Positions 1 to 6,110 of a stretch of DNA of 20,892 nt are shown one piece after another. The position numbers were made by a program, and so were the translations under genes. Position 1 is the first letter of the stretch, and each line of letters begins with the position of its first letter. The stretch is from contig HF989232.1 of the NCBI GenBank assembly GCA_000431275.1, forward strand, positions 15,062-35,953, in the 5' to 3' direction. The notes beneath the pieces were generated by a model that ran no database searches, was not told the DNA's origin, and saw only the letters and a list, made by a program, of their open reading frames with translations. Origin of the DNA: Prevotella sp. CAG:755. GTDB lineage: Bacteria > Bacteroidota > Bacteroidia > Bacteroidales > Bacteroidaceae.

Positions 1-232
1 CCACAATGACACCCACTTCCTGGATCTTTGCGGCCGAACCTTCCACGGTGTCCACACTGACGCTGACGATGGCGGCCGTATTGATGACGGCTTCACAGTC
101 ACCCGTCGTCACAGTGGGGAGCACCGACGGGTCGGTCGTCTGGTTATAGTCTGCTTTTTCCAGCTCCGTACAAGCCGTCAGGCCCAAAGCGACGACGCCG
201 GCAGACAGGTAATTCAAGAATTTCATCTTCAT
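1..232 (-). CDS. Surface lipoprotein of the SusCD locus, partial (SusE-like position)
   Basis: This gene starts at 232 (MKMKFLNYL; an alternative start two codons later at 226) and runs off the left edge, so only about 77 N-terminal residues are visible. The first 20 residues form a short hydrophobic signal peptide ending in a lipobox (LTAC), predicting an outer-membrane or surface lipoprotein. Residues after about 38 (PTVTTGDCEAVINTAAIVSV) resemble the start of the Ig-like/fibronectin-like repeats common in Bacteroidetes surface lipoproteins, but too little is present to name a family. It lies 40 nt downstream of susD on the same strand with no promoter between, so it is probably the third gene of the Sus operon, where SusE/SusF-like glycan-binding lipoproteins usually sit. 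That role is inferred from position. Confidence 0.72.
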   Translation of the reverse strand, partial: MKMKFLNYLSAGVVALGLTACTELEKADYNQTTDPSVLPTVTTGDCEAVINTAAIVSVSVDTVEGSAAKIQEVGVIV

Positions 233-272
233 TGTCGTAAATGTTTATCGTTACAGGGAAGTATGACCCGCA

Positions 273-1820
273 TTACATCTCCATCGGGTTCTGGGCCGAG
301 GCGGGGATGCTGTCGTTGTTCTGGATTTCGCGGAGAGGTATCTGGAACGTCCACTGCGACCAGTTGCCGCTGACCATCGCGCCGCCGTCGGCGGGCACGT
401 CTTCGCCCTGATAGCCCTCATACTCGTTCGTGCCTTCGTACGAGCGGACAAGGTCTTTCTTCAAGCGGCGGCAGTCCCAGTAACCGAAGCCCTCGCCCCA
501 AAGTTCGAGGCGGCGCTGCGCATAGACGACGTCGGGCGTGATCATGGCAGGGGCGGTCCACTGCGGATTGCGCTGGGCCATGAATTCAGCCAGCACGCTG
601 GCAGCGCGGGCGTCGTTCAGGTGGGCATAGGCCTCGGCTTCGGTCAGGTACATCTCGGCGACGCGCATGTAGAGCACGTCTTCCATCCATCCGGATACAG
701 CCTTGAACTTGATACTGGCCAGTTCGGGGAGCACCCACGAACTGCCGCCGCCTTCCATTGTCACCGTTTGTCCCGGCTTCACGTAGAGCTCGAGGCGGGC
801 GTCGCCCGGCTGCATGTTGTTGTAAAGCGCCTGATCCATCTTGCGGAAGTAGCCCACCTGGCCACCGTAGCCCACCTCGCCCGTACACATCCACGAGGCG
901 AAGCTGGCGAACATCTTGGTGTTGTCGTTGGTCGTGTCGAGGCCCCACATCACCTCCTTGTTCGTCACGTCATTGTAGCCATAGGTGCTGGCTTCTTCCG
1001 GCGTCATCAGCTGGTAGCCTTGGCGGGCGGCGTTGGCCATTTTGGCGGCATCTTCCCAGCGGTTCATCACGAGGTAAACGCGCGAGAGCAGGCCCTGAGC
1101 CACTTGCATGTCGACTTCGTTGACACTCTCGCGCGTCCAGCCGTCGAGCAGTTCAATGGCGCGGAGCAGGTCTTTTTCAGCACGGGCATAGACCTTGCGC
1201 AGCGGGGCGCGGCTCTGTTGCGCCTCGGCGGCCTCTGCGTCGGTCAGCAGGATGGGCACGCCCAGCATGTCCTCATGGCCCACATAGGTCTTCTGGTAGG
1301 CCTGCGCGAGGTAAGCATACGAGATGCCGCGCAGCGCCAAGGCCTGACCTACGCTGGCTTTCAGGGTGGCGTCGGCGTTGGGATCGTCGAGTTGTTCGTC
1401 CGTGACCATGCCAATAATCGTATTAGCGTCATTAATGACGGTATAGAAGAAAGTCCACAGTTGGCCGGTGCGGATGTACGATTCGCCCCAATAGCTCAAC
1501 TGGCGGTCGAGGCCGAAAGGATCGCTCGTATGGAACGAGATGTCGTTGCTCATCGCGTCGCTCAGCATGCCGATGCTGTAAAAACCAATCTCGGTGTGGC
1601 CGTAGATGTCGTTGCGGCTGCCCATAGCTCGGCAGAAGTTCCAGTCCTCGTAGAGGCCGCGGACATAGGGGGAAAGGGCTTTGTCGGGATTTTTCTCCGT
1701 CTCTTCCTTGACTTGGTCGGACGTGATGACCGACTTGTCGAACTCGTTGAGGAAGTCATCGCCGCACGAGGTGAGCGAAGCCGCCGTCAGGAGCGCAAGG
1801 GTATATTGAATGAGTTTCAT
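273..1820 (-). CDS. SusD/RagB family nutrient-binding outer-membrane lipoprotein
   Basis: A 515-residue protein of normal SusD length. Residues 1-18 are a lipoprotein signal peptide with lipobox SLTSC, lipidated Cys19. The body has SusD features: an N-terminal segment starting FLNEFDKSVIT, TPR-like helices (ARAEKDLLRAIELLDGW, QGLLSRVYLVMNRWEDAAKM), and a C-terminal RagB/SusD part with LRVAEMYLTEAEA-type sequence (here YMRVAEMYLTEAEAYAHLND) and the closing IPLREIQNNDSIPASAQNP pattern. SusD proteins form a lid over the SusC barrel and help capture a glycan or peptide at the cell surface. The gene follows susC by 21 nt, and a further lipoprotein gene follows it, so the three are probably one transcript. 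The substrate cannot be deduced: no glycoside hydrolase or protease of the locus lies inside the window. Confidence 0.96.
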   Translation of the reverse strand: MKLIQYTLALLTAASLTSCGDDFLNEFDKSVITSDQVKEETEKNPDKALSPYVRGLYEDWNFCRAMGSRNDIYGHTEIGFYSIGMLSDAMSNDISFHTSDPFGLDRQLSYWGESYIRTGQLWTFFYTVINDANTIIGMVTDEQLDDPNADATLKASVGQALALRGISYAYLAQAYQKTYVGHEDMLGVPILLTDAEAAEAQQSRAPLRKVYARAEKDLLRAIELLDGWTRESVNEVDMQVAQGLLSRVYLVMNRWEDAAKMANAARQGYQLMTPEEASTYGYNDVTNKEVMWGLDTTNDNTKMFASFASWMCTGEVGYGGQVGYFRKMDQALYNNMQPGDARLELYVKPGQTVTMEGGGSSWVLPELASIKFKAVSGWMEDVLYMRVAEMYLTEAEAYAHLNDARAASVLAEFMAQRNPQWTAPAMITPDVVYAQRRLELWGEGFGYWDCRRLKKDLVRSYEGTNEYEGYQGEDVPADGGAMVSGNWSQWTFQIPLREIQNNDSIPASAQNPMEM

Positions 1821-1841
1821 TGTAGTGTCCTTGTTTTTGGG

Positions 1842-4800
1842 TTAGAACTGTAAGTTAAGACCGAACGAGATGGTGCGGACCGCGGAGTAGATCGACATGT
1901 CCACGCCACCTGAGATGCTCTGACGGGGGTCGAGACCCTTGCGGGCGGAGCCGAGGAAGAGGTTGTCGCCGACGGCAAAGATGCGGATGCCTTGGATGCC
2001 GTACTGACGCAGCCAAGCCTTGGGCAGCGTGTAACCCAGCGTGATGTTACGGATCGAGAAGTAGCTGGCCTTGGTCAGGAAACGGTCGGAGTTGCCACCG
2101 CCTTGGTTCATGTTGTCGAGCTCGAGGCGCGGCACGTTGGTGTAGCGGTTGTTCGGCGTCCAGCGATCGAAAACGTCAGGCGAGTAGGCCGTACCCAGAC
2201 TGGCGTTCATCAAGGAGGCGTAAGAGTCATCGTTCACCCAGCCGCCGAACGAGAAGGCCGTCTGGATGGTGAGGTCGAAGCCAAAGCCTTCAAGCGTGGT
2301 CGACAGACCGCCGTAGAGTTTCGGCAGGGTCGACTTGCCGATTTCGTAGTAGGTGGCTTCTGACACGTTGTTCGTCGTGGTGATGCCCGTCACGTTGCCT
2401 TCGGCGTCGACTACGTCCTTATAATAGAGGGCGTCGCCGTTCTCGGGATCCACGCCGGCATAGCGGTAGAGGTACCAGTCGTAGAGCGAGCCGCCCTCCT
2501 TGCGCCAGAAGTCTCCAGTCTGGTAGCCGCTGGGATCACGGCCTTCCTCCAAGCGGGTCAGCTCGTTCTTGTAGTGCGTCAGGTTGAGGGTGGCGCGCCA
2601 CGTGAAATTGTCGGTGTGCATCAGCAGGGCGCCGATCTCGAATTCCACGCCCGTGTTGCGCATGGCCATCTCGTTGGTGTAGATGTACGAGGGCTGTCCT
2701 TCGCTCATGGCCAAGGGGCGCTGGGTCAACATGTCGTCAGTGTTCTTCACGAAGAACTCTGCGGCGATGTCGAGGCGGTTCCACAGGCCGAAGTCCACGC
2801 CGACGTTGAAGTTCTTGCTCTTCTCCCACGTCACTTCGGGGTTACCGCGGAAAGAGAGGACAAGGCCGGGCTGGTCGTTCACGTTGTTCACCGTATACTG
2901 GTCGACGTAGGGCGTGTTGTTAGGCAGGGCGTCGTTACCTTGCGTACCATAGCTGAGTTTGAGGTTCAGGGCATGCAGCCAGTCGACGTCTTTCAACCAG
3001 TTCTCCTCTTTCATGCGCCAGCGGGCACCGAGCGACCAGAAGTTACCCCAACGGTGGTCCGGGTGGAAGCGCGAGCTGCCGTCGCGGCGGTAGGAACCGG
3101 ACACGAAGTACTTGTCGGCATAGCTGTATTGCAACTGTCCGAACCAGCTCTCCAAGGTGTACTTAGAGGTATGAGAAGTCAAATCGATCATCTTCACGGC
3201 GTTGCTGAACTCGGGCTCGTCGCTCAGGAAGTACTGTTCCTTCATACCGTAGAGGTAAGCGCCGCCGTCCGAGAAGCTTTCGTGGCCGAGCAGCACGTTC
3301 ACGCCGTGCTTACCAAAGGTCTTGTCGTAGTTGAGCAGCTGGTTGGCATTCACCGTCGAAAAGTTGTTCGACTGTATCTGGCCACGTCCATTCACGTTGG
3401 CGGCGTCGCCCACGACTGGCGTCTGGAAGTACACTTGGCGGAACCAGCGACCCTCGTAGCTGAAATTGGCCGTAAAGGTCAGGCCGTCGTAGATGTTGAT
3501 CTTGGCAAAAGCACGGGCCGACAGGTTGTCCGTCTTGTGCGAAAGTATGTCGTTATACAGTGATCCGAACGGGTTGGCGCCTTGGGTGTACTGGCGGTTG
3601 TGGCCGTTGGTGATACCATAGTCGAACGAGGGGTTGCCGTGGGCGTCGGTGATGAGATTGCCGGCGGCGTCGTACTCATAGATCGGATAGATCGGCGCGA
3701 TGAACTGGGCAAACGAGAAAAGGTTGCTCGCCTTACCGCTCCCCGCCAAAGGTTCGTTCGTGTCGACATGGGCGAACGTGGCGTTCACACCCACGTTGAG
3801 CCACTTCGTGGCCTGGTGTTCCAAGTTGACGCGGCCGCTCATGCGCTTGAAGTTGGACGCATGGACATAGGAGCCGTCGTCGAGGTAGTTGAACGAAAGA
3901 TAATACTTCGTCTTGTCGTTACCGCCGTCGATGCCGACGTTATACTCTTGGCGGAAGCCGTTGGTGAACGGCTCGCTGAGCCAATCGTCGTGGTAAAGCA
4001 GCTGGGCCGAGCGGTCCATCAAGCCCGTGATAGGATTGACGAGCATGTTGTCAGCTACGTTGTAAGAGTTGTAGTTACCCAACGCGCTGACCAGGTTCTG
4101 CGAGGCCATGATGCCGGCCTGCATCATCGAGTTGCCGTTGGCCACATACTGGTTGCGCAGGGCTTCCCACGTCAGCTCGTAGTAGTCGCCCTCGTCCTTG
4201 ACGGTGCGGTAGGCAGGCACGCCTCGCTGGTTGAAGCCCCACTTGGCCTCGAAGTTGATGTTGGTCTTGCCGGCCTTTCCCTGCTTGGTGGTCACGATGA
4301 TCACACCGTTGGCACCGCGCGAACCGTAGAGGGCTGCGGCGGCCGCGTCTTTGAGGACGTTGACGCTCTCGATATCCTTGGGGTTGATGGCGTTCAGGGA
4401 GATGGACGTGGGCACACCGTCGAGCACGATGAGCGGGTTCTTCGAAGCAAGGATCGAACCGATACCGCGCACGTAGATTTTAGCGTCCGAACCGGGCTGC
4501 CCCGAGCTCTGCGTCACCTGCACGCCGGCCAACTGCCCCTCCAATCCCTTGGAAAGGTTCGACAACTGCATGGCGGCCAGCTTTTCGCCTTTCACGCTCG
4601 ACACGGAGCCCGTGAACGACGACTTCTTGGCCGTGCCGTAGGCCACGACGACGGCTTCGTCGAGCTCCGTTTCGTTGTACGACATGGTCACCTTTACGTT
4701 GCCGGCCACGCTGACGCGCATGGGCTCCATGCCGATGTAGGAAATGGAGAGATGCTCAGCCGAAGCGGGCACGTTCGAGAGAACGAATTTACCGTTGTCG

Positions 4801-4961
4801 TCGGTGACGGTGACAAGCTTCGTGCCGTTCACCTTGACAGTGGCACCGATAACCGGGTTACCGTCGGGATCCGTCACGGTGCCTGTCACGCGGCTTTGGG
4901 CCGACGCCACACCTGCGCCCAACGCAAAGCATGTCGAAACAAGCAGTAACTTTTTCTTCAT
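1842..4961 (-). CDS. SusC/RagA family TonB-dependent outer-membrane transporter
   Basis: A 1039-residue protein, typical SusC length. Residues 1-21 are a Sec signal peptide ending ASA, so cleavage would expose Gln22 (mature start QSRVTGTV). Residues about 22-96 are the CarboxypepD_reg-like domain (DPDGNPVIGATVKVNGT). A TonB-box region follows (DEAVVVAYGTAKKSSFTGSV, about 101-120), then the plug domain with LSKGLEGQLAGVQV, IYVRGIGS, PLIVLDGVP and the SusC signature LYGSRGANGVIIVTTKQGK near 211-229. The remainder is the beta-barrel, ending in the aromatic residue expected of an outer-membrane beta-signal (GLNLQF). With SusD it imports an oligosaccharide or peptide, powered by TonB-ExbBD. No N-terminal FecR-interacting signalling extension is seen and no sigma/anti-sigma pair is adjacent, so regulation probably acts from elsewhere. 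The start at 4961 directly follows an AT-rich leader end. Confidence 0.97.
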   Translation of the reverse strand: MKKKLLLVSTCFALGAGVASAQSRVTGTVTDPDGNPVIGATVKVNGTKLVTVTDDNGKFVLSNVPASAEHLSISYIGMEPMRVSVAGNVKVTMSYNETELDEAVVVAYGTAKKSSFTGSVSSVKGEKLAAMQLSNLSKGLEGQLAGVQVTQSSGQPGSDAKIYVRGIGSILASKNPLIVLDGVPTSISLNAINPKDIESVNVLKDAAAAALYGSRGANGVIIVTTKQGKAGKTNINFEAKWGFNQRGVPAYRTVKDEGDYYELTWEALRNQYVANGNSMMQAGIMASQNLVSALGNYNSYNVADNMLVNPITGLMDRSAQLLYHDDWLSEPFTNGFRQEYNVGIDGGNDKTKYYLSFNYLDDGSYVHASNFKRMSGRVNLEHQATKWLNVGVNATFAHVDTNEPLAGSGKASNLFSFAQFIAPIYPIYEYDAAGNLITDAHGNPSFDYGITNGHNRQYTQGANPFGSLYNDILSHKTDNLSARAFAKINIYDGLTFTANFSYEGRWFRQVYFQTPVVGDAANVNGRGQIQSNNFSTVNANQLLNYDKTFGKHGVNVLLGHESFSDGGAYLYGMKEQYFLSDEPEFSNAVKMIDLTSHTSKYTLESWFGQLQYSYADKYFVSGSYRRDGSSRFHPDHRWGNFWSLGARWRMKEENWLKDVDWLHALNLKLSYGTQGNDALPNNTPYVDQYTVNNVNDQPGLVLSFRGNPEVTWEKSKNFNVGVDFGLWNRLDIAAEFFVKNTDDMLTQRPLAMSEGQPSYIYTNEMAMRNTGVEFEIGALLMHTDNFTWRATLNLTHYKNELTRLEEGRDPSGYQTGDFWRKEGGSLYDWYLYRYAGVDPENGDALYYKDVVDAEGNVTGITTTNNVSEATYYEIGKSTLPKLYGGLSTTLEGFGFDLTIQTAFSFGGWVNDDSYASLMNASLGTAYSPDVFDRWTPNNRYTNVPRLELDNMNQGGGNSDRFLTKASYFSIRNITLGYTLPKAWLRQYGIQGIRIFAVGDNLFLGSARKGLDPRQSISGGVDMSIYSAVRTISFGLNLQF

Positions 4962-5067
4962 AATTGATTTATTAAATTAAACATATCGTCCAAACTACGG
5001 GGAGGGGCGAGCGCCATAATGCCTGGCCACTGCCTGCTGCCGGCGGGCGGTGAAAAAAGTGTGAATA

Positions 5068-5097
5068 TGCATACGGCGAACCTTTCCACGGTATGCA
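5068..5097 (-). other. Hairpin in the susC 5' leader
   Basis: TGCATAC (5068-5074) and GTATGCA (5091-5097) are perfect inverted repeats of 7 bp around a 16-nt loop, lying some 25-50 nt downstream of the predicted transcription start and about 107 nt before susC. On the minus strand a TTTTTT run (plus-strand A run at 5053-5058) follows the stem after about nine bases. The arrangement loosely resembles an attenuator or leader structure, but the T run is too far from the stem for a standard intrinsic terminator. A regulator-binding palindrome is an alternative. Confidence 0.4.
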
Positions 5098-5125
5098 AAA
5101 GCACCTACCCGACACTTAATTTCCG

Positions 5126-5133
5126 CAAAAGTA
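5126..5133 (-). promoter_or_regulatory. Putative -7 promoter element of the susC operon
   Basis: The minus strand reads TACTTTTG, matching the Bacteroidetes -7 consensus TAnnTTTG. The best -33 candidate is TTG at 5158-5156, about 22 nt upstream, slightly longer than the 20-nt gap seen in the other promoters here. Transcription would start near 5120, giving an untranslated leader of about 158 nt before the susC ATG at 4961. It is the only consensus -7 box noted upstream of susC on this strand. Confidence 0.55.
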
Positions 5134-5151
5134 GGAATAAATTTCTAAACT

Positions 5152-5167
5152 GTAACAATAGCGTTAC
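5152..5167. promoter_or_regulatory. GTAAC-N6-GTTAC inverted repeat over the susC -33 region
   Basis: GTAAC at 5152-5156 and GTTAC at 5163-5167 form an inverted repeat with a 6-nt spacer that overlaps the expected -33 position of the susC promoter. A third copy, CGTAACG at 5253-5259, is the exact reverse complement of CGTTACG at 5162-5168. The placement fits a transcription-factor operator, but the boxes are short and the promoter is itself only predicted. Confidence 0.35.
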
Positions 5168-5238
5168 GCAAAAGGTTGCAATTTTAACATTTCACGCCGT
5201 TCTTTCCCTCTGTAATCCTGACTGGACTTCCACCCGAT

Positions 5239-5247
5239 GGGGGGGGG
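5239..5247. repeat. G9 homopolymer tract
   Basis: Nine consecutive G residues lie in otherwise AT-rich sequence, about 105 nt upstream of the predicted susC -7 box. Homopolymers of this length are prone to slippage, but this one lies outside any gene and outside the promoter core, so any effect on expression is speculative. Confidence 0.8.
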
Positions 5248-5506
5248 TAAATCGTAACGTTTTATCATATTATTCACAATAAACAATCCAATTTATCAAA
5301 TCACCAAACCACCAGCCACGCTACCATTTACAAAATGCCACATCTTCACCTGTCATCACTCGTCACGAAGAAAAAAATCGAGACCGGCGTTATATTTTTT
5401 CATTCCACCTCGCGCTTATGCACATATCCTTACCTCGCACACCTGTTATATATAATAAAATGTGTACCTCACTGCCCCGTTCTTGCTGCCGCAGCACCCG
5501 ATCCGA

Positions 5507-5548
5507 CGGACGTCGCGGCAGGAAAGACGGACGCCGCGGCAGGAAAGA
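5507..5548. repeat. Two tandem copies of a 21-bp unit
   Basis: The unit CGGACGYCGCGGCAGGAAAGA occurs at 5507-5527 and 5528-5548 with a single difference (T/C). It lies at the AT-rich to GC-rich boundary, just left of the 127-bp repeats. Confidence 0.85.
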
Positions 5549-5582
5549 CAGGCACGCCAACAGAATACCCCGCGACGGCTCA

Positions 5583-5848
5583 CCCAACATCCACCACCTG
5601 CGGCCAACCACCCCGTCGCCACCACACCAAACGTAGGGGCGCCATTTATGACGCCCGTCGCCCGACAGGGCGAAACCACAGGCGGACCCAACACGCCCGC
5701 GACGACACGCCTAACATCCACCACCTGCGGCCAACCACCCCATCGCCACCACACCAAACGTAGGGGCGCCATTTATGACGCCCGTCGCCCGGCAGGGCGA
5801 AACCATAGGCGAACCCAACACGCCCGCGGCGACACGCCCAACATCCGC
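5583..5848. repeat. 127-bp direct tandem repeats carrying REP-like double hairpins
   Basis: Copy 1 (about 5583-5709) and copy 2 (about 5710-5836) are nearly identical, and a third copy begins at 5837 and diverges after about 12 nt. Two independent landmarks give the same period: AACAT at 5586, 5713 and 5840, and GTAGGGGC at 5633 and 5760. Each full unit holds two adjacent hairpins: GGGCG-C-CAT-TT-ATG-A-CGCCC, then TCGCCC-GRCA-GGGCGA. This is the layout of REP/BIME-type repeats. No reading frame is credible here. Confidence 0.88.
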
Positions 5849-5891
5849 GACGGCCCGTGCGGCCGACATCTTGCCGCCTGCGGGCGGAAAC

Positions 5892-5980
5892 GGGCGTCAT
5901 AAATGGCGCCCCTACGACACACCGACACCAAGATAACCCGGCAGAGAGAAACCGCAGGCGAACCTAACACGCGCCCCTAC
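5892..5980. repeat. Inverted and partial copies of the REP-like repeat
   Basis: Positions 5892-5915 are the exact reverse complement of the GTAGGGGCGCC...GACGCCC core at 5633-5656 and 5760-5783. A further truncated inverted copy (GCGCCCCTAC followed by GACAC) lies at 5971-5985. Between them, AAACCGCAGGCGAACCTAAC at 5950-5967 resembles the inner part of the 127-bp unit. Copies 5760-5783 and 5892-5915 face each other and could form a long stem around about 108 nt. Confidence 0.8.
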
Positions 5981-5997
5981 GACACGCAAACGCCAAG

Positions 5998-6072
5998 ACA
6001 GGCTGCGGCCCGACTGTGCCTACGGAAAAGCTTGCTTTTCCTTGCCCTGGCTCTCGCCTTTGCGTATCTTTG
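5998..6072 (+). promoter_or_regulatory. Promoter module (type A) of the PagL-like gene
   Basis: TATCTTTG at 6065-6072 matches the Bacteroidetes -7 element, and TTG at 6042-6044 sits 20 nt upstream as the -33 element. The perfect palindrome GGAAAAGCTTGCTTTTCC (6024-6041) abuts the -33 box, and GGCTGCGGC begins at 6001, 64 nt before the -7 element. The same layout recurs twice at 13526-13683. Transcription should begin near 6077, giving a leader of about 34 nt to the ATG at 6111. Confidence 0.8.
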
Positions 6073-6110
6073 CACCAAGCAAACGGCAAAATGCCTGCCG
6101 CCGTGCCTTG

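Larger units (their letters stand above)
4962..6110. other. Gene-free 1.15-kb region between susC and the PagL-like gene
   Basis: No convincing protein gene is seen on either strand. The open frames here are low-complexity Arg/Pro/Thr-rich translations of GC-rich repeats. From left to right it holds the susC leader and promoter (4962-5170), an AT-rich stretch with a G9 tract (5239-5247), an A7/T6 inverted repeat with a degenerate promoter-like sequence (5370-5432), a 21-bp tandem repeat (5507-5548), 127-bp tandem repeats with REP-like hairpins (5583-5848), inverted and partial copies to 5980, and a promoter module at 5998-6072 reading right. Base composition changes sharply near 5460 from AT-rich to GC-rich. 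Confidence 0.75.

Noticed and set aside
621..1853. Long plus-strand open frame (410 codons) opposite susD
   Set aside because: It is the antisense shadow of susD in GC-rich DNA. The product is His/Val/Arg-rich with no family motif, while the minus frame is a clear SusD.
3582..4949. Long plus-strand open frame (455 codons) opposite susC
   Set aside because: An antisense shadow caused by codon bias; the minus frame has complete SusC signatures.
5068..5097. Standard intrinsic terminator before susC
   Set aside because: The T run is about nine bases from a short, AT-containing stem with a 16-nt loop, weaker than the true terminators at 15383 and 17027. It was kept only as a leader hairpin.
5583..5848. 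Possible CRISPR array
   Set aside because: The repeats are whole 127-bp units with internal hairpins and no short repeat/variable spacer pattern, and no cas gene is nearby.
5462..5902. Plus-strand frame of 146 codons in the repeat region
   Set aside because: Its protein repeats simply mirror the 127-bp DNA repeats (Arg/Pro/Thr-rich), and there is no signal, motif or promoter.
6042..6110. N-terminal extension of the PagL-like gene (TTG start at 6042)
   Set aside because: The TTG is the -33 box of the promoter and lies upstream of the predicted transcription start. ATG 6111 gives a proper signal peptide.
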